In this document: positions 17,489 to 25,520 of the stretch, piece by piece
Layout: the number at the start of each line of letters is the position of its first letter
Numbering within the stretch: the stretch's first letter is position 1
NCBI RefSeq assembly: GCF_010894435.1
Contig: NZ_JAAIXZ010000012.1
Coordinates: 248,001 to 312,000, forward strand
Direction of reading: 5' to 3'
DNA length: 64,000 nt
From: Pyxidicoccus trucidator
Lineage (GTDB): Bacteria > Myxococcota > Myxococcia > Myxococcales > Myxococcaceae
Position numbers and translations under genes: made by a program
The notes under the pieces: generated by a model
Seen by the model: only the letters and a program-made list of their open reading frames with translations
The model's database searches: none
Told to the model about the DNA's origin: nothing

Positions 17489-17725
17489 CTACCTCGGCAG
17501 CACCTTCGACACCGCGTCCACGATTTCCTGCTCGGTGGGGAACGCCAGCGTCTGCTTCTTGATGACCACCCTGCCGTCGACAGCGACCTCGTAGACCCCC
17601 GACGGTCCCGGCTTCAGCTCTGTCTCCAGGTCCAGCTCGTCCTTCAATGCGGCCGCCGCACGGGCGGCCCGGGGCTTGTAGCCTCAGGAGTTGCAGTACG
17701 TAATCGACACCTTCGGGTCGGCCAT
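17489..17725 (-). CDS. SelW/Rdx-family protein with in-frame TGA (probable selenoprotein)
   Basis: A 78-residue thioredoxin-like Rdx (SelT/SelW/SelH) protein if TGA at 17686-17684 is read as selenocysteine. The N-terminus reads ...VSITYCNS-U-GYKPRA, the SelW redox motif C11-x-x-U14, followed by a typical SelW C-terminus (PGPSGVYEVAVDG, VIKKQ, FPTEQEIVDAV) and a TAG stop. AAGGAGG lies 6 nt before the ATG. The reading frame, motif and length are intact on both sides of the TGA, which argues against a nonsense mutation. A hairpin fitting a bacterial SECIS lies just after the TGA. Standard gene finding would stop at the TGA. No selA, selB or selC is in the window. Confidence 0.85.
17651..17686 (-). 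promoter_or_regulatory. Putative bacterial SECIS element
   Basis: Fourteen nt after the TGA, the mRNA can form a perfect 7-bp stem with a 5-nt loop: GGCCGCC, loop CGUGC, GGCGGCC. The loop contains GU and begins 21 nt after the TGA, as expected for bSECIS hairpins that bind SelB. It lies inside the coding region, as bacterial SECIS elements do. Confidence 0.65.
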
Positions 17726-17955
17726 GGTGGGCCTCCTTGCGCGTGCACGGGACGCACGGCGTGTGCGCCCGTACCCCTGAATTAGTGCGCCGCCCGGCCC
17801 TACGCCAGCCCGGCCGCCTGCCATCTCCCCCACGGCGCGGCGCCCACCCGGCCGCCCGGAGACGAGCCGCTCTGATTGGGAGAGAACCGGAGCCTTGGAA
17901 ACCGACGAGAGGGCCGTTCCACCGGTGCGCCCGCGCGGTTAGGTTCCGCCGCACC

Positions 17956-19398
17956 ATGACGGACTTCCACCAGCGGGTCGCCGCCGCCTACGACGCAGAG
18001 ACGTTCCGCCGCGAGGGCCACCGACTGGTGGACACCCTGGCCGGCTACCTCGCCGGGACGGAGCGCGGGGAGGGGCCGGTGCTGCCCTGGACGGCGCCCG
18101 CGGTGAATGTGGACCGGTTCGCCGCCTCCTTCCCCGAGGAGCCCAACGGCGACTTCGCGGACCTGGTGGCCCGGGTGCTGTCCGGCTCCAACCACCTGCA
18201 CCACCCGCGCTACGTGGGCCACCAGGTGACGGCGCCAGTGCCACTGGCCGCGCTGTGCGACGCCGTGTCGTCGCTGCTCAACAACGGCATGGCCGTGTAC
18301 GAGATGGGCCCCGTCGCCACCGCCATGGAGCGCAACGTGCTGCGGTGGATGGCCGCGCGCCTGGGCCTGCCGGGGAGCACCGACGGCATCCTCACCTCCG
18401 GTGGCTCGCTGGGCAACCTCACCGCGCTGCTCGCCGCGCGCCAGGCGAAGGCCGGCTATGACGCCTGGAACCAGGGCGCGCACGCGGGCCCGCCCCTCAC
18501 CGTGCTGGTGGCGAAGACCGCGCATTACTGCGTCGCCCGCACCGCCCGCATCATGGGCTGGGGCGAGGGCGGCGTGACGCCCGTCGCGGTGGACGAGCAC
18601 TTCCGCCTGCGCCCCGAGTCGCTGGATGCCGCGCTGAAGACGGCCACCCTCGCGGGGCGCAAGGTGATTGCGGTGGTGGCCAGCGCCGGCTCCACCGCCA
18701 CCGGCGCCTTCGACCCGCTGGAGCCGGTGGCCGACTTCTGCGAGCGCCACGGCCTCTGGTTCCACGTGGACGGCGCGCACGGGGCCTCGGCCGTCCTCAG
18801 CCCCACGTACCGCCACCTGGTGCGTGGCATCGACCGGGCGGACTCCGTGGTGTGGGACGCGCACAAGGGCCTGCTGATGCCGGCGCTGGTGACGGCCGTC
18901 CTCTTCCGCGACGGCGCGCGCTCCTTCGAGGCCTTCGCCCAGGAGGCCAGCTACCTCTTCCACGGCGAGGCCGAGCGCCCCTGGAGCGACGTGGCCCTGC
19001 GCACCATGGAGTGCACCAAGGAGATGATGGCGCTCAAGGTGTACGCCTGCCTCGCGGTGCTGGGCACGCGCCTGTTCTCCGACGCGGTGACGGAGTCGTA
19101 TGACCAGGCCCGCCGCTTCGCGCAGCGCCTGTCCGCCGCCGATGACTTCGAGGTGGCGGTGCCGCCCGACTGCAACATCCTCTGCTTCCGCCACACGCCC
19201 GCGCACGTGCCGCCCGAGGAGTGGGACGCGCTGCAAGCCCGCCTGCGCGAGCGGCTGGTGACGCGCGGGGACTTCTACCTGGTACAGACGAAGCTGCCCA
19301 AGGGCGTGTACCTGCGCGTCACCCTCATCAACCCGCTCACCACCGACGCGGACCTGGACGCGATGCTGGAGGCGCTCCGGACGGCGGCTCGGCGGTAG
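17956..19398 (+). CDS. PLP-dependent group II amino-acid decarboxylase
   Basis: A 480-residue pyridoxal-phosphate enzyme of the aromatic-L-amino-acid/glutamate decarboxylase family. The PLP-binding Lys304 lies in WDAHKGLLMP; HVDGAHGASAV upstream supplies the Asp that contacts the pyridine nitrogen, and LTSGGSLGNLTALLAAR is the phosphate-binding loop. The N-terminal HHPRYVGHQV segment and the C-terminal domain are complete. The substrate cannot be fixed from the sequence. ATG at 17956 was chosen because homology-like sequence begins there. It is divergent from the SelW-like gene with a 230-nt gap. Confidence 0.88.
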   Translation: MTDFHQRVAAAYDAETFRREGHRLVDTLAGYLAGTERGEGPVLPWTAPAVNVDRFAASFPEEPNGDFADLVARVLSGSNHLHHPRYVGHQVTAPVPLAALCDAVSSLLNNGMAVYEMGPVATAMERNVLRWMAARLGLPGSTDGILTSGGSLGNLTALLAARQAKAGYDAWNQGAHAGPPLTVLVAKTAHYCVARTARIMGWGEGGVTPVAVDEHFRLRPESLDAALKTATLAGRKVIAVVASAGSTATGAFDPLEPVADFCERHGLWFHVDGAHGASAVLSPTYRHLVRGIDRADSVVWDAHKGLLMPALVTAVLFRDGARSFEAFAQEASYLFHGEAERPWSDVALRTMECTKEMMALKVYACLAVLGTRLFSDAVTESYDQARRFAQRLSAADDFEVAVPPDCNILCFRHTPAHVPPEEWDALQARLRERLVTRGDFYLVQTKLPKGVYLRVTLINPLTTDADLDAMLEALRTAARR

Positions 19399-19412
19399 GC
19401 CCGCTGTCGGGC
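19399..19412 (+). terminator. Short hairpin after decarboxylase
   Basis: GCCCG-CTGT-CGGGC directly follows the stop codon, and a GGGCGCGCCC palindrome comes right after. Without a T-run it is a weak candidate. The rest of the gap to 19605 shows nothing recognisable. Confidence 0.3.
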
Positions 19413-19604
19413 GCGCCCGGGGACGTTGCCTTCGGGGCCACAGCTCCAGCGCGGCTGTTGCTCCCGGCTCTACACGTGACGAGGTGCCTCCCTCGGAGAG
19501 CCCCCCTGGCCCCGATGTTGCTCAGGCCCTCGTCCCTCTTGGGGCGCGTCGCACTCGCTGCCCGTGCCCGCTCGCCACCCGCACCTTCGACTTGCTGGAC
19601 GCGC

Positions 19605-20243
19605 ATGACCGCCCACACCCCTGATGCAGCCACCCCGCCGGAGCTGGAGTCCGCCGTCCGCATCCGCGCGCACAAGCAGTTCTTCCGCCGCACCCTCCAG
19701 GCCTTCCAGGACCAGGACGCCGCCTTCCAGCCCCGTCCGGGGATGCTGAGCGTGGCGGGCCACGTCCACCACGTCACCGCGGGGTTGGAGCTGTTCCTCG
19801 CGGGCGTCTTCCCGGCCATGGAGCGCTTCCAGGGGCGGGAGTGGAAGAGCCGCCGGGGCGAGGGGCAGGTCTGGCTCGGACTGGGCCCAGGATTCACCAG
19901 CATGGAGTGGACGAAGGTCTCCAACGAGAACCTGTCGGGTGGAAGCGACGCGGAGAGCCCGCTCGCCTTCGCGCTCCGCGCCTTCGACGAGACGATGGAC
20001 CTGGCCGCGGAGCTGTATGGCCAGCTCAGCCGGGAGGAGCTGCTGCTGCCGCTCCCGGAGAACCCCATCCGCCTCCGGACGCCGCAGGAGGCGCTGGAAA
20101 TCATGATTGACCACACGGCGCACCACCGCGGGGCCCTCGCGCAGTACGCCCGCCTGCTCGACCGGGAGCCCAAGATTCCCTACTTCGAGATGAGCGAGGC
20201 CATGCACGAGGAGCAGCTCCTCACGGGCGGGCGCGCGCCTTGA
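19605..20243 (+). CDS. DinB-family protein
   Basis: A 212-residue four-helix-bundle protein of the DinB/YfiT superfamily. The metal-binding histidine triad is represented by GHVHHVTAG (about residue 50) and DHTAHHRGALAQY (about 168). Such proteins are metal-dependent, bacillithiol/mycothiol-transferase-like or of unknown role. Start at ATG 19605; upstream in-frame sequence is not protein-like. The 3' end overlaps the convergent TetR gene by 23 nt. No Shine-Dalgarno is obvious. Confidence 0.8.
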   Translation: MTAHTPDAATPPELESAVRIRAHKQFFRRTLQAFQDQDAAFQPRPGMLSVAGHVHHVTAGLELFLAGVFPAMERFQGREWKSRRGEGQVWLGLGPGFTSMEWTKVSNENLSGGSDAESPLAFALRAFDETMDLAAELYGQLSREELLLPLPENPIRLRTPQEALEIMIDHTAHHRGALAQYARLLDREPKIPYFEMSEAMHEEQLLTGGRAP

Positions 20244-20832
20244 CGGTGAGCAGCCCTTCGATGAGCGCGACGATGGCGCCACGGTAGTCCGCGGCGGACG
20301 CGCCCGCGTCGATGGCCAGCGCCGCGCGGTCGAACGCCGCCGACAAGAGCCCCGTGAGCGCGTCGAGCGGCCCCTTGACCATCGTGCCTTCGCGCATCGC
20401 CGCGGCCAGCCCCTCCCGCAGCGTGCGGCCCGCGTGGCGGAGGTCGATGGCATCCATCTCCGCGCGGCCGAGCACCGCCGGGCCGTCGAGGAGCAACAGC
20501 CGGGTGCGCCCTGGCAGGGCCATGGCCGCGAGATAGGCGTCCGCTCCGGCGAGCAGCGCCCGGCGCACCGGGAGCGCTGGCGGCGTGGCGCGCTCAATCT
20601 CCTCGGCGACGGCGAGCGCCTCCTGCTCGACCACCGCGCGGAAGAGCGCCTGCTTGTCCTCGAAGTGGTGGTACAGCGCGCCCCGAGTCACGCCGGCCGC
20701 GGCGGCGATTTCCGGCGTGCTGGTCTCCGCATAGGACTGGTCCGTGAAGAGCTTGCGCGCGGCCCCAATCAGGTCCCCACGAGTCACTTCCGTCCGCTCA
20801 CGGTTCGAGCGCCTGCCTGCTCTACGTTGCAT
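20221..20832 (-). CDS. TetR-family transcriptional regulator
   Basis: A 203-residue repressor. The N-terminal helix-turn-helix reads LIGAARKLFTDQSYAETS, then IAAAAGVTRGALYHHFEDKQALF; the C-terminal ligand domain is variable. The ATG at 20832 lies beside two operator-like palindromes shared with the divergent VOC gene, so the protein very probably represses both itself and that gene. The effector is unknown. It overlaps the DinB gene at the 3' end. Confidence 0.9.
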   Translation of the reverse strand: MQRRAGRRSNRERTEVTRGDLIGAARKLFTDQSYAETSTPEIAAAAGVTRGALYHHFEDKQALFRAVVEQEALAVAEEIERATPPALPVRRALLAGADAYLAAMALPGRTRLLLLDGPAVLGRAEMDAIDLRHAGRTLREGLAAAMREGTMVKGPLDALTGLLSAAFDRAALAIDAGASAADYRGAIVALIEGLLTVKARARP

Positions 20833-20849
20833 ACATGCAGCCTGTATGT
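20833..20849. promoter_or_regulatory. TetR operator, imperfect copy
   Basis: ACATGCAG-C-CTGTATGT, with one mismatch from perfect dyad symmetry, abuts the tetR start codon. Its centre is 33 bp, about three helical turns, from the perfect copy. Confidence 0.65.
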
Positions 20850-20864
20850 TAGTGGAATGGAAGC

Positions 20865-20883
20865 TACATACAGACTGTATGTA
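20865..20883. promoter_or_regulatory. TetR operator, perfect copy
   Basis: TACATACAG-A-CTGTATGTA is a perfect 9-bp dyad around one base, 22 bp before the VOC gene ATG. Together with the imperfect copy it forms a typical TetR-family divergent control region. Confidence 0.75.
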
Positions 20884-20905
20884 CCTTGGAGGAGGAGCGA
20901 AAGAG

Positions 20906-21331
20906 ATGAAGACCACCGCCTACTACCCGGTGTTGCTGGCCCCCGACGTGGCGGAGGCCGCGCGCTTCTACGTCACGCACTTCCAGTTCAAGCCCCTGTT
21001 CGAGAGCGACTGGTACGTGCACCTGCAGTCGACCCGGAGCTCGAGCGTCAACCTCGGCATCGTCCGGAACGACCACGAGACGCTCCCGCAGGCCTCGCGG
21101 GGAAGCACCTCCTGCCTGCTCCTCAACTTCGAGGTGGACGACCCGGACGAAGTCTACGCGCGAGTCCAGGCGGCGAACCTGCCCATCCTCCGGACCCTGC
21201 GCGACGAGCCGTTCGGACAGCGCCACTTCATCACCGCGGACCCGAACGGGGTGATGATTGATGTCATCAAGCCCATCCCCCCGTCGGCCGAGTTCGCAGC
21301 GCAGTATGCCGACGAGGCGCTACCGCGCTGA
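20906..21331 (+). CDS. VOC/glyoxalase-family protein
   Basis: A 141-residue vicinal-oxygen-chelate protein. It has the beta-alpha-beta-beta-beta start YPVLLAPDVAEAARFYVTHFQFKPLFES and the C-terminal half with RHFITADPNGVMIDVI. Members include glyoxalases, dioxygenases and bleomycin/fosfomycin resistance proteins; the set of metal ligands seen does not decide among them. The ATG at 20906 has GGAGGAG about 10 nt upstream. Divergent TetR regulator and double operator suggest induction by a small, possibly toxic, compound. Confidence 0.83.
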   Translation: MKTTAYYPVLLAPDVAEAARFYVTHFQFKPLFESDWYVHLQSTRSSSVNLGIVRNDHETLPQASRGSTSCLLLNFEVDDPDEVYARVQAANLPILRTLRDEPFGQRHFITADPNGVMIDVIKPIPPSAEFAAQYADEALPR

Positions 21332-21348
21332 GGCCCGACCCAAGCAGG

Positions 21349-22338
21349 CTACGGCGCGTCCAGCGCGTGCTGCCGGAAGAAGTCCCACATGAAGGTGGTG
21401 GCGTCCGGGCCCGAGGGGTCCGCGAACGGGTAGCGCGCGTCTCCTCCCGGCCAGGCGTGGCCCATGCCGCGGATGGAGTAGTGCCTTGCCAGCAGCTCGC
21501 CCCCGTACACGTAGTCCGTCACGGTATACGTCCGGCCTCCGGGCACGCTGGCACTCGCCTTCCACGTCGCCACGTAGCGCACGCTGTCGTTGTTCAGGCC
21601 GTCATCACCGTAGTCACTGGTCTGCAGGAACTGCCGCACCGCCTGCTCGCCATTGATGGGGTTGACGACGTCGTCCTCGGTGCCATGCATGACGAGCACC
21701 GGCACCGTCCGGCCCGGCCGGCCCGAGCACACCCACGCATCCCTGCCCCGGTCATCCGGGTGGTAGATGCTGCCGAACGTCATCGCCCACGCGGTGCCTG
21801 AAATCGTCGTGGCCGCCTTGTACATCGCCCCCGCGCCCACCATGCCGGCGGCGAAGACGTCCGAGTAACAGGCCATCAGCGTGCCCGCCATGACGGCCCC
21901 GGCGGAGACTCCGCCGACGTAGACGCGGCGCGCGTCCACCGCGTAGTGCTGCTTCACCAGGTCCACCATGCCGACCATCAGCGCGGGCTCGCCCGAGCCG
22001 CGCTCCTGGTTGGTGCCGAGCATGAAGTTCCAGCACTGAGTGGGATTGGCGAACACCGCCTGGTTTGGATAGAGCACCAGGAACCGCTCCGCGTCCGCCT
22101 TCACGTTCAGCCGAGTGAGGCCGGCGAACTGGTCCGGGTTCTGGAGGCAGCCGTGCAGCGCCACCACCAGCGGGAGCGGCGCGTCGGGCTGGTAGCCCTC
22201 GGGCACCCAGAGCTGGAAGCCCCGTCCGCCATGGTAGCCGTGCACCCAGGAGCCGGCCTCGGCCGGTGCTCCCGTGAAGAGTGCGAGAGACACGAGCAGC
22301 ATCCGCGCGAGCGCGCCAACACTCCGACTCATCGACAT
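21349..22338 (-). CDS. Secreted PHB-depolymerase/LpqC-type esterase
   Basis: A 329-residue alpha/beta-hydrolase with a Sec signal peptide (MSMSRSVGALARMLLVSLALF, cleavage near AEA). It has oxyanion LHGCLQNPDQFAGL, nucleophile Ser in GGVSAGAVMA, Asp near HGTEDDVVNP and His in RGMGHAWPGG, the arrangement of extracellular PHB depolymerases and feruloyl/acetyl-xylan esterases of esterase family 1. AAGGAGG lies 6 nt before the ATG at 22338. It probably degrades an extracellular polyester or plant-type ester. It lies immediately downstream of an alpha/beta hydrolase gene on the same strand. Confidence 0.87.
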   Translation of the reverse strand: MSMSRSVGALARMLLVSLALFTGAPAEAGSWVHGYHGGRGFQLWVPEGYQPDAPLPLVVALHGCLQNPDQFAGLTRLNVKADAERFLVLYPNQAVFANPTQCWNFMLGTNQERGSGEPALMVGMVDLVKQHYAVDARRVYVGGVSAGAVMAGTLMACYSDVFAAGMVGAGAMYKAATTISGTAWAMTFGSIYHPDDRGRDAWVCSGRPGRTVPVLVMHGTEDDVVNPINGEQAVRQFLQTSDYGDDGLNNDSVRYVATWKASASVPGGRTYTVTDYVYGGELLARHYSIRGMGHAWPGGDARYPFADPSGPDATTFMWDFFRQHALDAP

Positions 22339-22370
22339 GGCCTGCCTCCTTCGGGGGAACTTCGGACCGC

Positions 22371-23186
22371 TCAGGCTGGGAGCCGCGTGGCCGGCGCCGC
22401 GCCTTCGACTTCGCGCAGGAAGCCCTCCACCGCCTCGGCGAGCTGCTCGGGCTGGTCGAGCGGCGCGGCATGTCCGGAGTCGCTCAACACCTGGAGGCGG
22501 GCGTCCCGGAGCAGGGCCACGTACGCCTGCTTCTCGGACAGCGGCGTGTAGTCGCGCTCGGAGTGGAGCACCAGCACGGGACAGGCGATGTCCTTCACGC
22601 GCTCCAGCACGCTCCAGCCGAGGAGCCCACGCGTCGCCCGCCGGTACGCATCCGCGTCGTTGTGCCCGAGGGTGTCCAGCACGCGCTGCCGCAGCTCCGC
22701 CTGCTCCGGCTTGGGGAAGAGCCGGGGCGCGAGCATCTTCGCCATGCCCATGGGGCCGAGGAACCGCAGCACCAGCAGCCGCAGCGCGAAGGCGAACTTG
22801 CGGCGCAGCGTCCGGGCCTTCAGCTCCGGCCCGCTGTTGACGATGACCAGGCTGCGCACCAGGTCCGGCCGGTCCACCGCGAGCTGGAAGCCCATCATCC
22901 CGCCCATCGACAGCCCCACCACGTGCACCCGGGTGAGGCCCAGCGCGTCGCACAGCGCGGCGATGTCCCGGGTGAAGAGCGGCACCCCGTACGGCCCCGA
23001 CGGCGTCTCGCTCCGGCCATGTCCCCGCGCGTCCGGGACGATGACCCGGTGGCCCGCCGCGAGCCGGGGCGTCACCAGCTCCCAGTCCCGCCCGGACGAG
23101 CCCAGGCCATGCAGGAGCAGCACCGGCGCCCCGTCACCCCGCGTGTCGCAATGGAGGGACACCCCGTCGAGCGGAAGCATGGGCAT
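22371..23186 (-). CDS. Alpha/beta-fold hydrolase
   Basis: A 271-residue cytoplasmic hydrolase. It has LLLHGLGSSGRDW (oxyanion region), nucleophile Ser in GLSMGG, acid in HSERDYTPL, and His in DSGHAAPLDQP, a complete catalytic triad. Substrate unknown. The ATG at 23186 follows GGAG by 8 nt; an ATG at 23228 lacks a binding site. It is divergent from a TetR gene, with the palindrome AACGAACGTTCGTT between, suggesting repression by that regulator. The secreted esterase gene follows 32 nt downstream. Confidence 0.85.
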   Translation of the reverse strand: MPMLPLDGVSLHCDTRGDGAPVLLLHGLGSSGRDWELVTPRLAAGHRVIVPDARGHGRSETPSGPYGVPLFTRDIAALCDALGLTRVHVVGLSMGGMMGFQLAVDRPDLVRSLVIVNSGPELKARTLRRKFAFALRLLVLRFLGPMGMAKMLAPRLFPKPEQAELRQRVLDTLGHNDADAYRRATRGLLGWSVLERVKDIACPVLVLHSERDYTPLSEKQAYVALLRDARLQVLSDSGHAAPLDQPEQLAEAVEGFLREVEGAAPATRLPA

Positions 23187-23277
23187 GCCGGTCTCCAGAC
23201 TCCGGCCGCCGGCTGAACGAACGGCCATTCACGGGTTCAGGTAGAAAGTGCTTCGATTCGCAGCGCCACCCTATCTG

Positions 23278-23291
23278 AACGAACGTTCGTT
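23278..23291. promoter_or_regulatory. Operator-like palindrome AACGAACGTTCGTT
   Basis: A perfect 14-bp palindrome 15 bp before the TetR ATG at 23307 and about 90 bp before the divergent hydrolase start. It contains GAACGTTCGTT, also found at 3029-3039. It is the likely binding site of the adjacent TetR protein. Confidence 0.65.
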
Positions 23292-23306
23292 TTTCAAGGT
23301 TCTTTC

Positions 23307-23951
23307 ATGAGTTCCCCTTCCCGCCCCCGGCTGCGAGCCCAGCCCGCGAGCCTTCCCCCCTCGGCCGGCCCCGACGGCACGCGTCGGCGCATCCTGGAGA
23401 CGGCCCTGCAGCTCTTCGCGAGCCGGGGGTTCCACGACACGTCGATTCGGGACCTGGCCGCCGTGCTGGAGCTGCGGCCGAGCGCGCTGTACGCGCACTT
23501 CCCCTCCAAGGAGCACGTGCTCATGGAGCTGGTGCGCATCGGCCATGAGGCCCACCACGAGCTGCTCCGGGCAGCCCTGCTGGACGCGGGCGCCGAGCCC
23601 GCCGAGCAGGTGCGGGCGCTCGTCCGGGCCCACACCCGCGCTCACGCGGAGCACCCGCAGCTGGCCCTGGTGGTGAACGAGGAGTTCTACGCGCTGACAC
23701 CGGAGATGGCCGCGCCCGCGCTGGCGCTCCGTGAGCAGTCGGCCGCCCTGCTCATGGAGGTCATCGAGCGCGGCGTCTCCAAGAGACGCTTCGCGCCTCC
23801 CCATCCCCTCGTCACCGCGCGCGCGATTGCCGCGATGGGGGTGCGCCTCCCGTACTGGTACGAGCCAGGAGGCGCACTGGACGTCGACACCCTCGCCGAC
23901 GCCCACGCCGAGCTGGCGCTGCGCATGCTGGGCAGCGCCACCAGCCGCTAG
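23307..23951 (+). CDS. TetR-family transcriptional regulator
   Basis: A 214-residue regulator with a basic N-terminal tail, then the TetR helix-turn-helix: RRRILETALQLFASRGFHDTS and LAAVLELRPSALYAHFPSKEHVL. The C-terminal domain (VNEEFYALTPEM) resembles regulators of fatty-acid/acyl-CoA metabolism, but no ligand can be assigned. Divergent from the alpha/beta hydrolase, with a shared operator-like palindrome. The stop overlaps the convergent protease gene by 4 nt. Confidence 0.88.
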   Translation: MSSPSRPRLRAQPASLPPSAGPDGTRRRILETALQLFASRGFHDTSIRDLAAVLELRPSALYAHFPSKEHVLMELVRIGHEAHHELLRAALLDAGAEPAEQVRALVRAHTRAHAEHPQLALVVNEEFYALTPEMAAPALALREQSAALLMEVIERGVSKRRFAPPHPLVTARAIAAMGVRLPYWYEPGGALDVDTLADAHAELALRMLGSATSR

Positions 23952-25324
23952 AAGTAGGTCAGCGAGCCCAGGTCCAGGGCGATGCTGCTGTGGTGGCTGA
24001 AGATGAAGGTCGAGTTGCTGAACGAACCCCACAGCAGCCCACCGACAGGGTGCGTCGTCCCGTCCCAGGTGAAGACGGGCGAGCCGCTATCCCCGGAGTC
24101 GACGCCCGCGTTCACGGAGTACTGGCACAGGAGCGCAATCGAGGAGCCGCTCTGGTTCACCGTGAAGCACGTGTTCGCGATGGGGCCGAACGTCCAGCCC
24201 GTCGTCTGGCCCACCTTCTCGAAGTCCTGCCCGATGAGGGGAGCGCCGGACATGACGCCCACGGGAATCTCCGTCGAGGTGTTGACCGTCAGCGTGCAGT
24301 GGGTGGTGGGGTTGTTGCAGTAGGACACAGGCTCGGCGAGGCGTCCCAGCCGCGCCCAGGAGGAGTTCTTGAAGTTGGCATACGCCGAGTCGCTGTGCCG
24401 GCAGAGCTTGCCGCTGGGGCAGCCGGAAAGCGTGCTGATGTAGTTCGGGTCCATCCGCTCGATGCCGATGTCGTTCGGGTCCAGGAAGCCCGACTGGGGC
24501 TGGTCGAACTCGGTGTTCTCGGTGCCGCCCTGGACGTTGGTGCAGTGGGAGTTGGTGATGAAGCCCATCTCCCCGTTCCGGTCATTGTGGCGCACGGAGT
24601 AGCCGATGGTGCAGCCGCTCCCGTTGTCGTTGGTGATTTTGTAGCCACCCGGCACGGGGCGGACCTCGTCATCCAGCGTCGTCAGCAGCCGCACGGGCTC
24701 CTGGACGGAGACCTCCAGGCCCTCGACCGGCAGGCCCTGCTTCGCCCACCACTCGCGGACGCGCTCCGCGGCCTCGGCGGACGCCACGCCGACGCCGACG
24801 CGGTTGCGTCGCTCGTCCGCGTCGAGCGTCTGCACGCCCGGCACATTGAGGACCTCCACCGACCTGTCCCGCATGCTCACCAGCTCGGAGAACCGGAAGC
24901 GGGCCTCCTCGACAACGGTGGGCCGGCGCGCGGCGATGTCCTTGAAGCGCGAGGCGCGCTGGCCCGCCAGGGCGTTGCCAATGGCCGCGGCATTCGAGCG
25001 CTCCGCCGCGTTGGCCTTCCCGGTGAGCAGGATGCGCGCCGTTCCCGTCTCGTCCAGGTAGAAGCCTCCCAGGTTGGGCAGGCTCTGCTCGAGCGCGAGC
25101 AGCGCCTCGTCGGCATTGCTCGCCTTGGAGACGGCCTGGAGCGCGGTCGTCGTCGTCTTCGCCAGCACATCCTTGTCATTCACCGCCGTCCCGGCCGTGT
25201 CTCCGCAGGCGGACAGCGACAGCATTCCGGCCAGCGAGAAGGCCAGGGCCCCCTTGCGCACCAGACGTGACATGCCAACCGCTTCCTTCACGGACAACCG
25301 CTGCGACGTCTTCTCGGACTTCAT
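23948..25324 (-). CDS. Trypsin-like (S1) serine protease lipoprotein
   Basis: A 458-residue exported protein with lipobox LSAC (Cys at about residue 41). A pro-like region (about 45-220, including an Asp/Arg-rich VQTLDADERRNRVGVGVAS segment) resembles the N-terminal part of streptogrisin-type proteases. The catalytic domain has His in FITNSHCTN, Ser in SGDSGSPVF and an SGAPLIGQ-type strand. The Asp is not assigned with confidence. ATG 25324 has GAGGAG in front. Membrane anchoring of a chymotrypsin-fold protease is unusual outside myxobacteria-like predators. A nested palindrome lies about 120 bp upstream. Confidence 0.83.
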   Translation of the reverse strand: MKSEKTSQRLSVKEAVGMSRLVRKGALAFSLAGMLSLSACGDTAGTAVNDKDVLAKTTTTALQAVSKASNADEALLALEQSLPNLGGFYLDETGTARILLTGKANAAERSNAAAIGNALAGQRASRFKDIAARRPTVVEEARFRFSELVSMRDRSVEVLNVPGVQTLDADERRNRVGVGVASAEAAERVREWWAKQGLPVEGLEVSVQEPVRLLTTLDDEVRPVPGGYKITNDNGSGCTIGYSVRHNDRNGEMGFITNSHCTNVQGGTENTEFDQPQSGFLDPNDIGIERMDPNYISTLSGCPSGKLCRHSDSAYANFKNSSWARLGRLAEPVSYCNNPTTHCTLTVNTSTEIPVGVMSGAPLIGQDFEKVGQTTGWTFGPIANTCFTVNQSGSSIALLCQYSVNAGVDSGDSGSPVFTWDGTTHPVGGLLWGSFSNSTFIFSHHSSIALDLGSLTYF

Positions 25325-25442
25325 CGCGTACTCCTCGCGTGGTGGGTGAGTCACCACGGATACGGTGCGCCATGATTTCCCTGGCAATTAGGGAGTGCTG
25401 GATTTGCTATTTTGCGGGCGGGGACGCGCTCCGGTGGCCCTG

Positions 25443-25475
25443 CTGACGTGTCAGGGCACTCCCCTGACACGTCAG
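25443..25475. promoter_or_regulatory. Nested palindrome, operator or terminator
   Basis: Arms CTGACGTGTCAGGG (25443-25456) and CCCTGACACGTCAG (25462-25475) are perfectly complementary around a 5-nt loop. Each arm itself contains a near-palindrome CTGAC-2nt-GTCAG. The site may be a pair of operators upstream of the protease gene or a terminator downstream of the tectonin-like gene. Confidence 0.55.
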
Positions 25476-25520
25476 TGCTCGCGACGAGGGAGCGCCGCGG
25501 CGCCCCTCATGCGCTCGCGG

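Noticed and set aside
17472..17957. 161-codon minus-strand frame over the SelW-like gene
   Set aside because: A different frame without recognisable features; the SelW frame explains the region with its own ribosome site, motif and stop.
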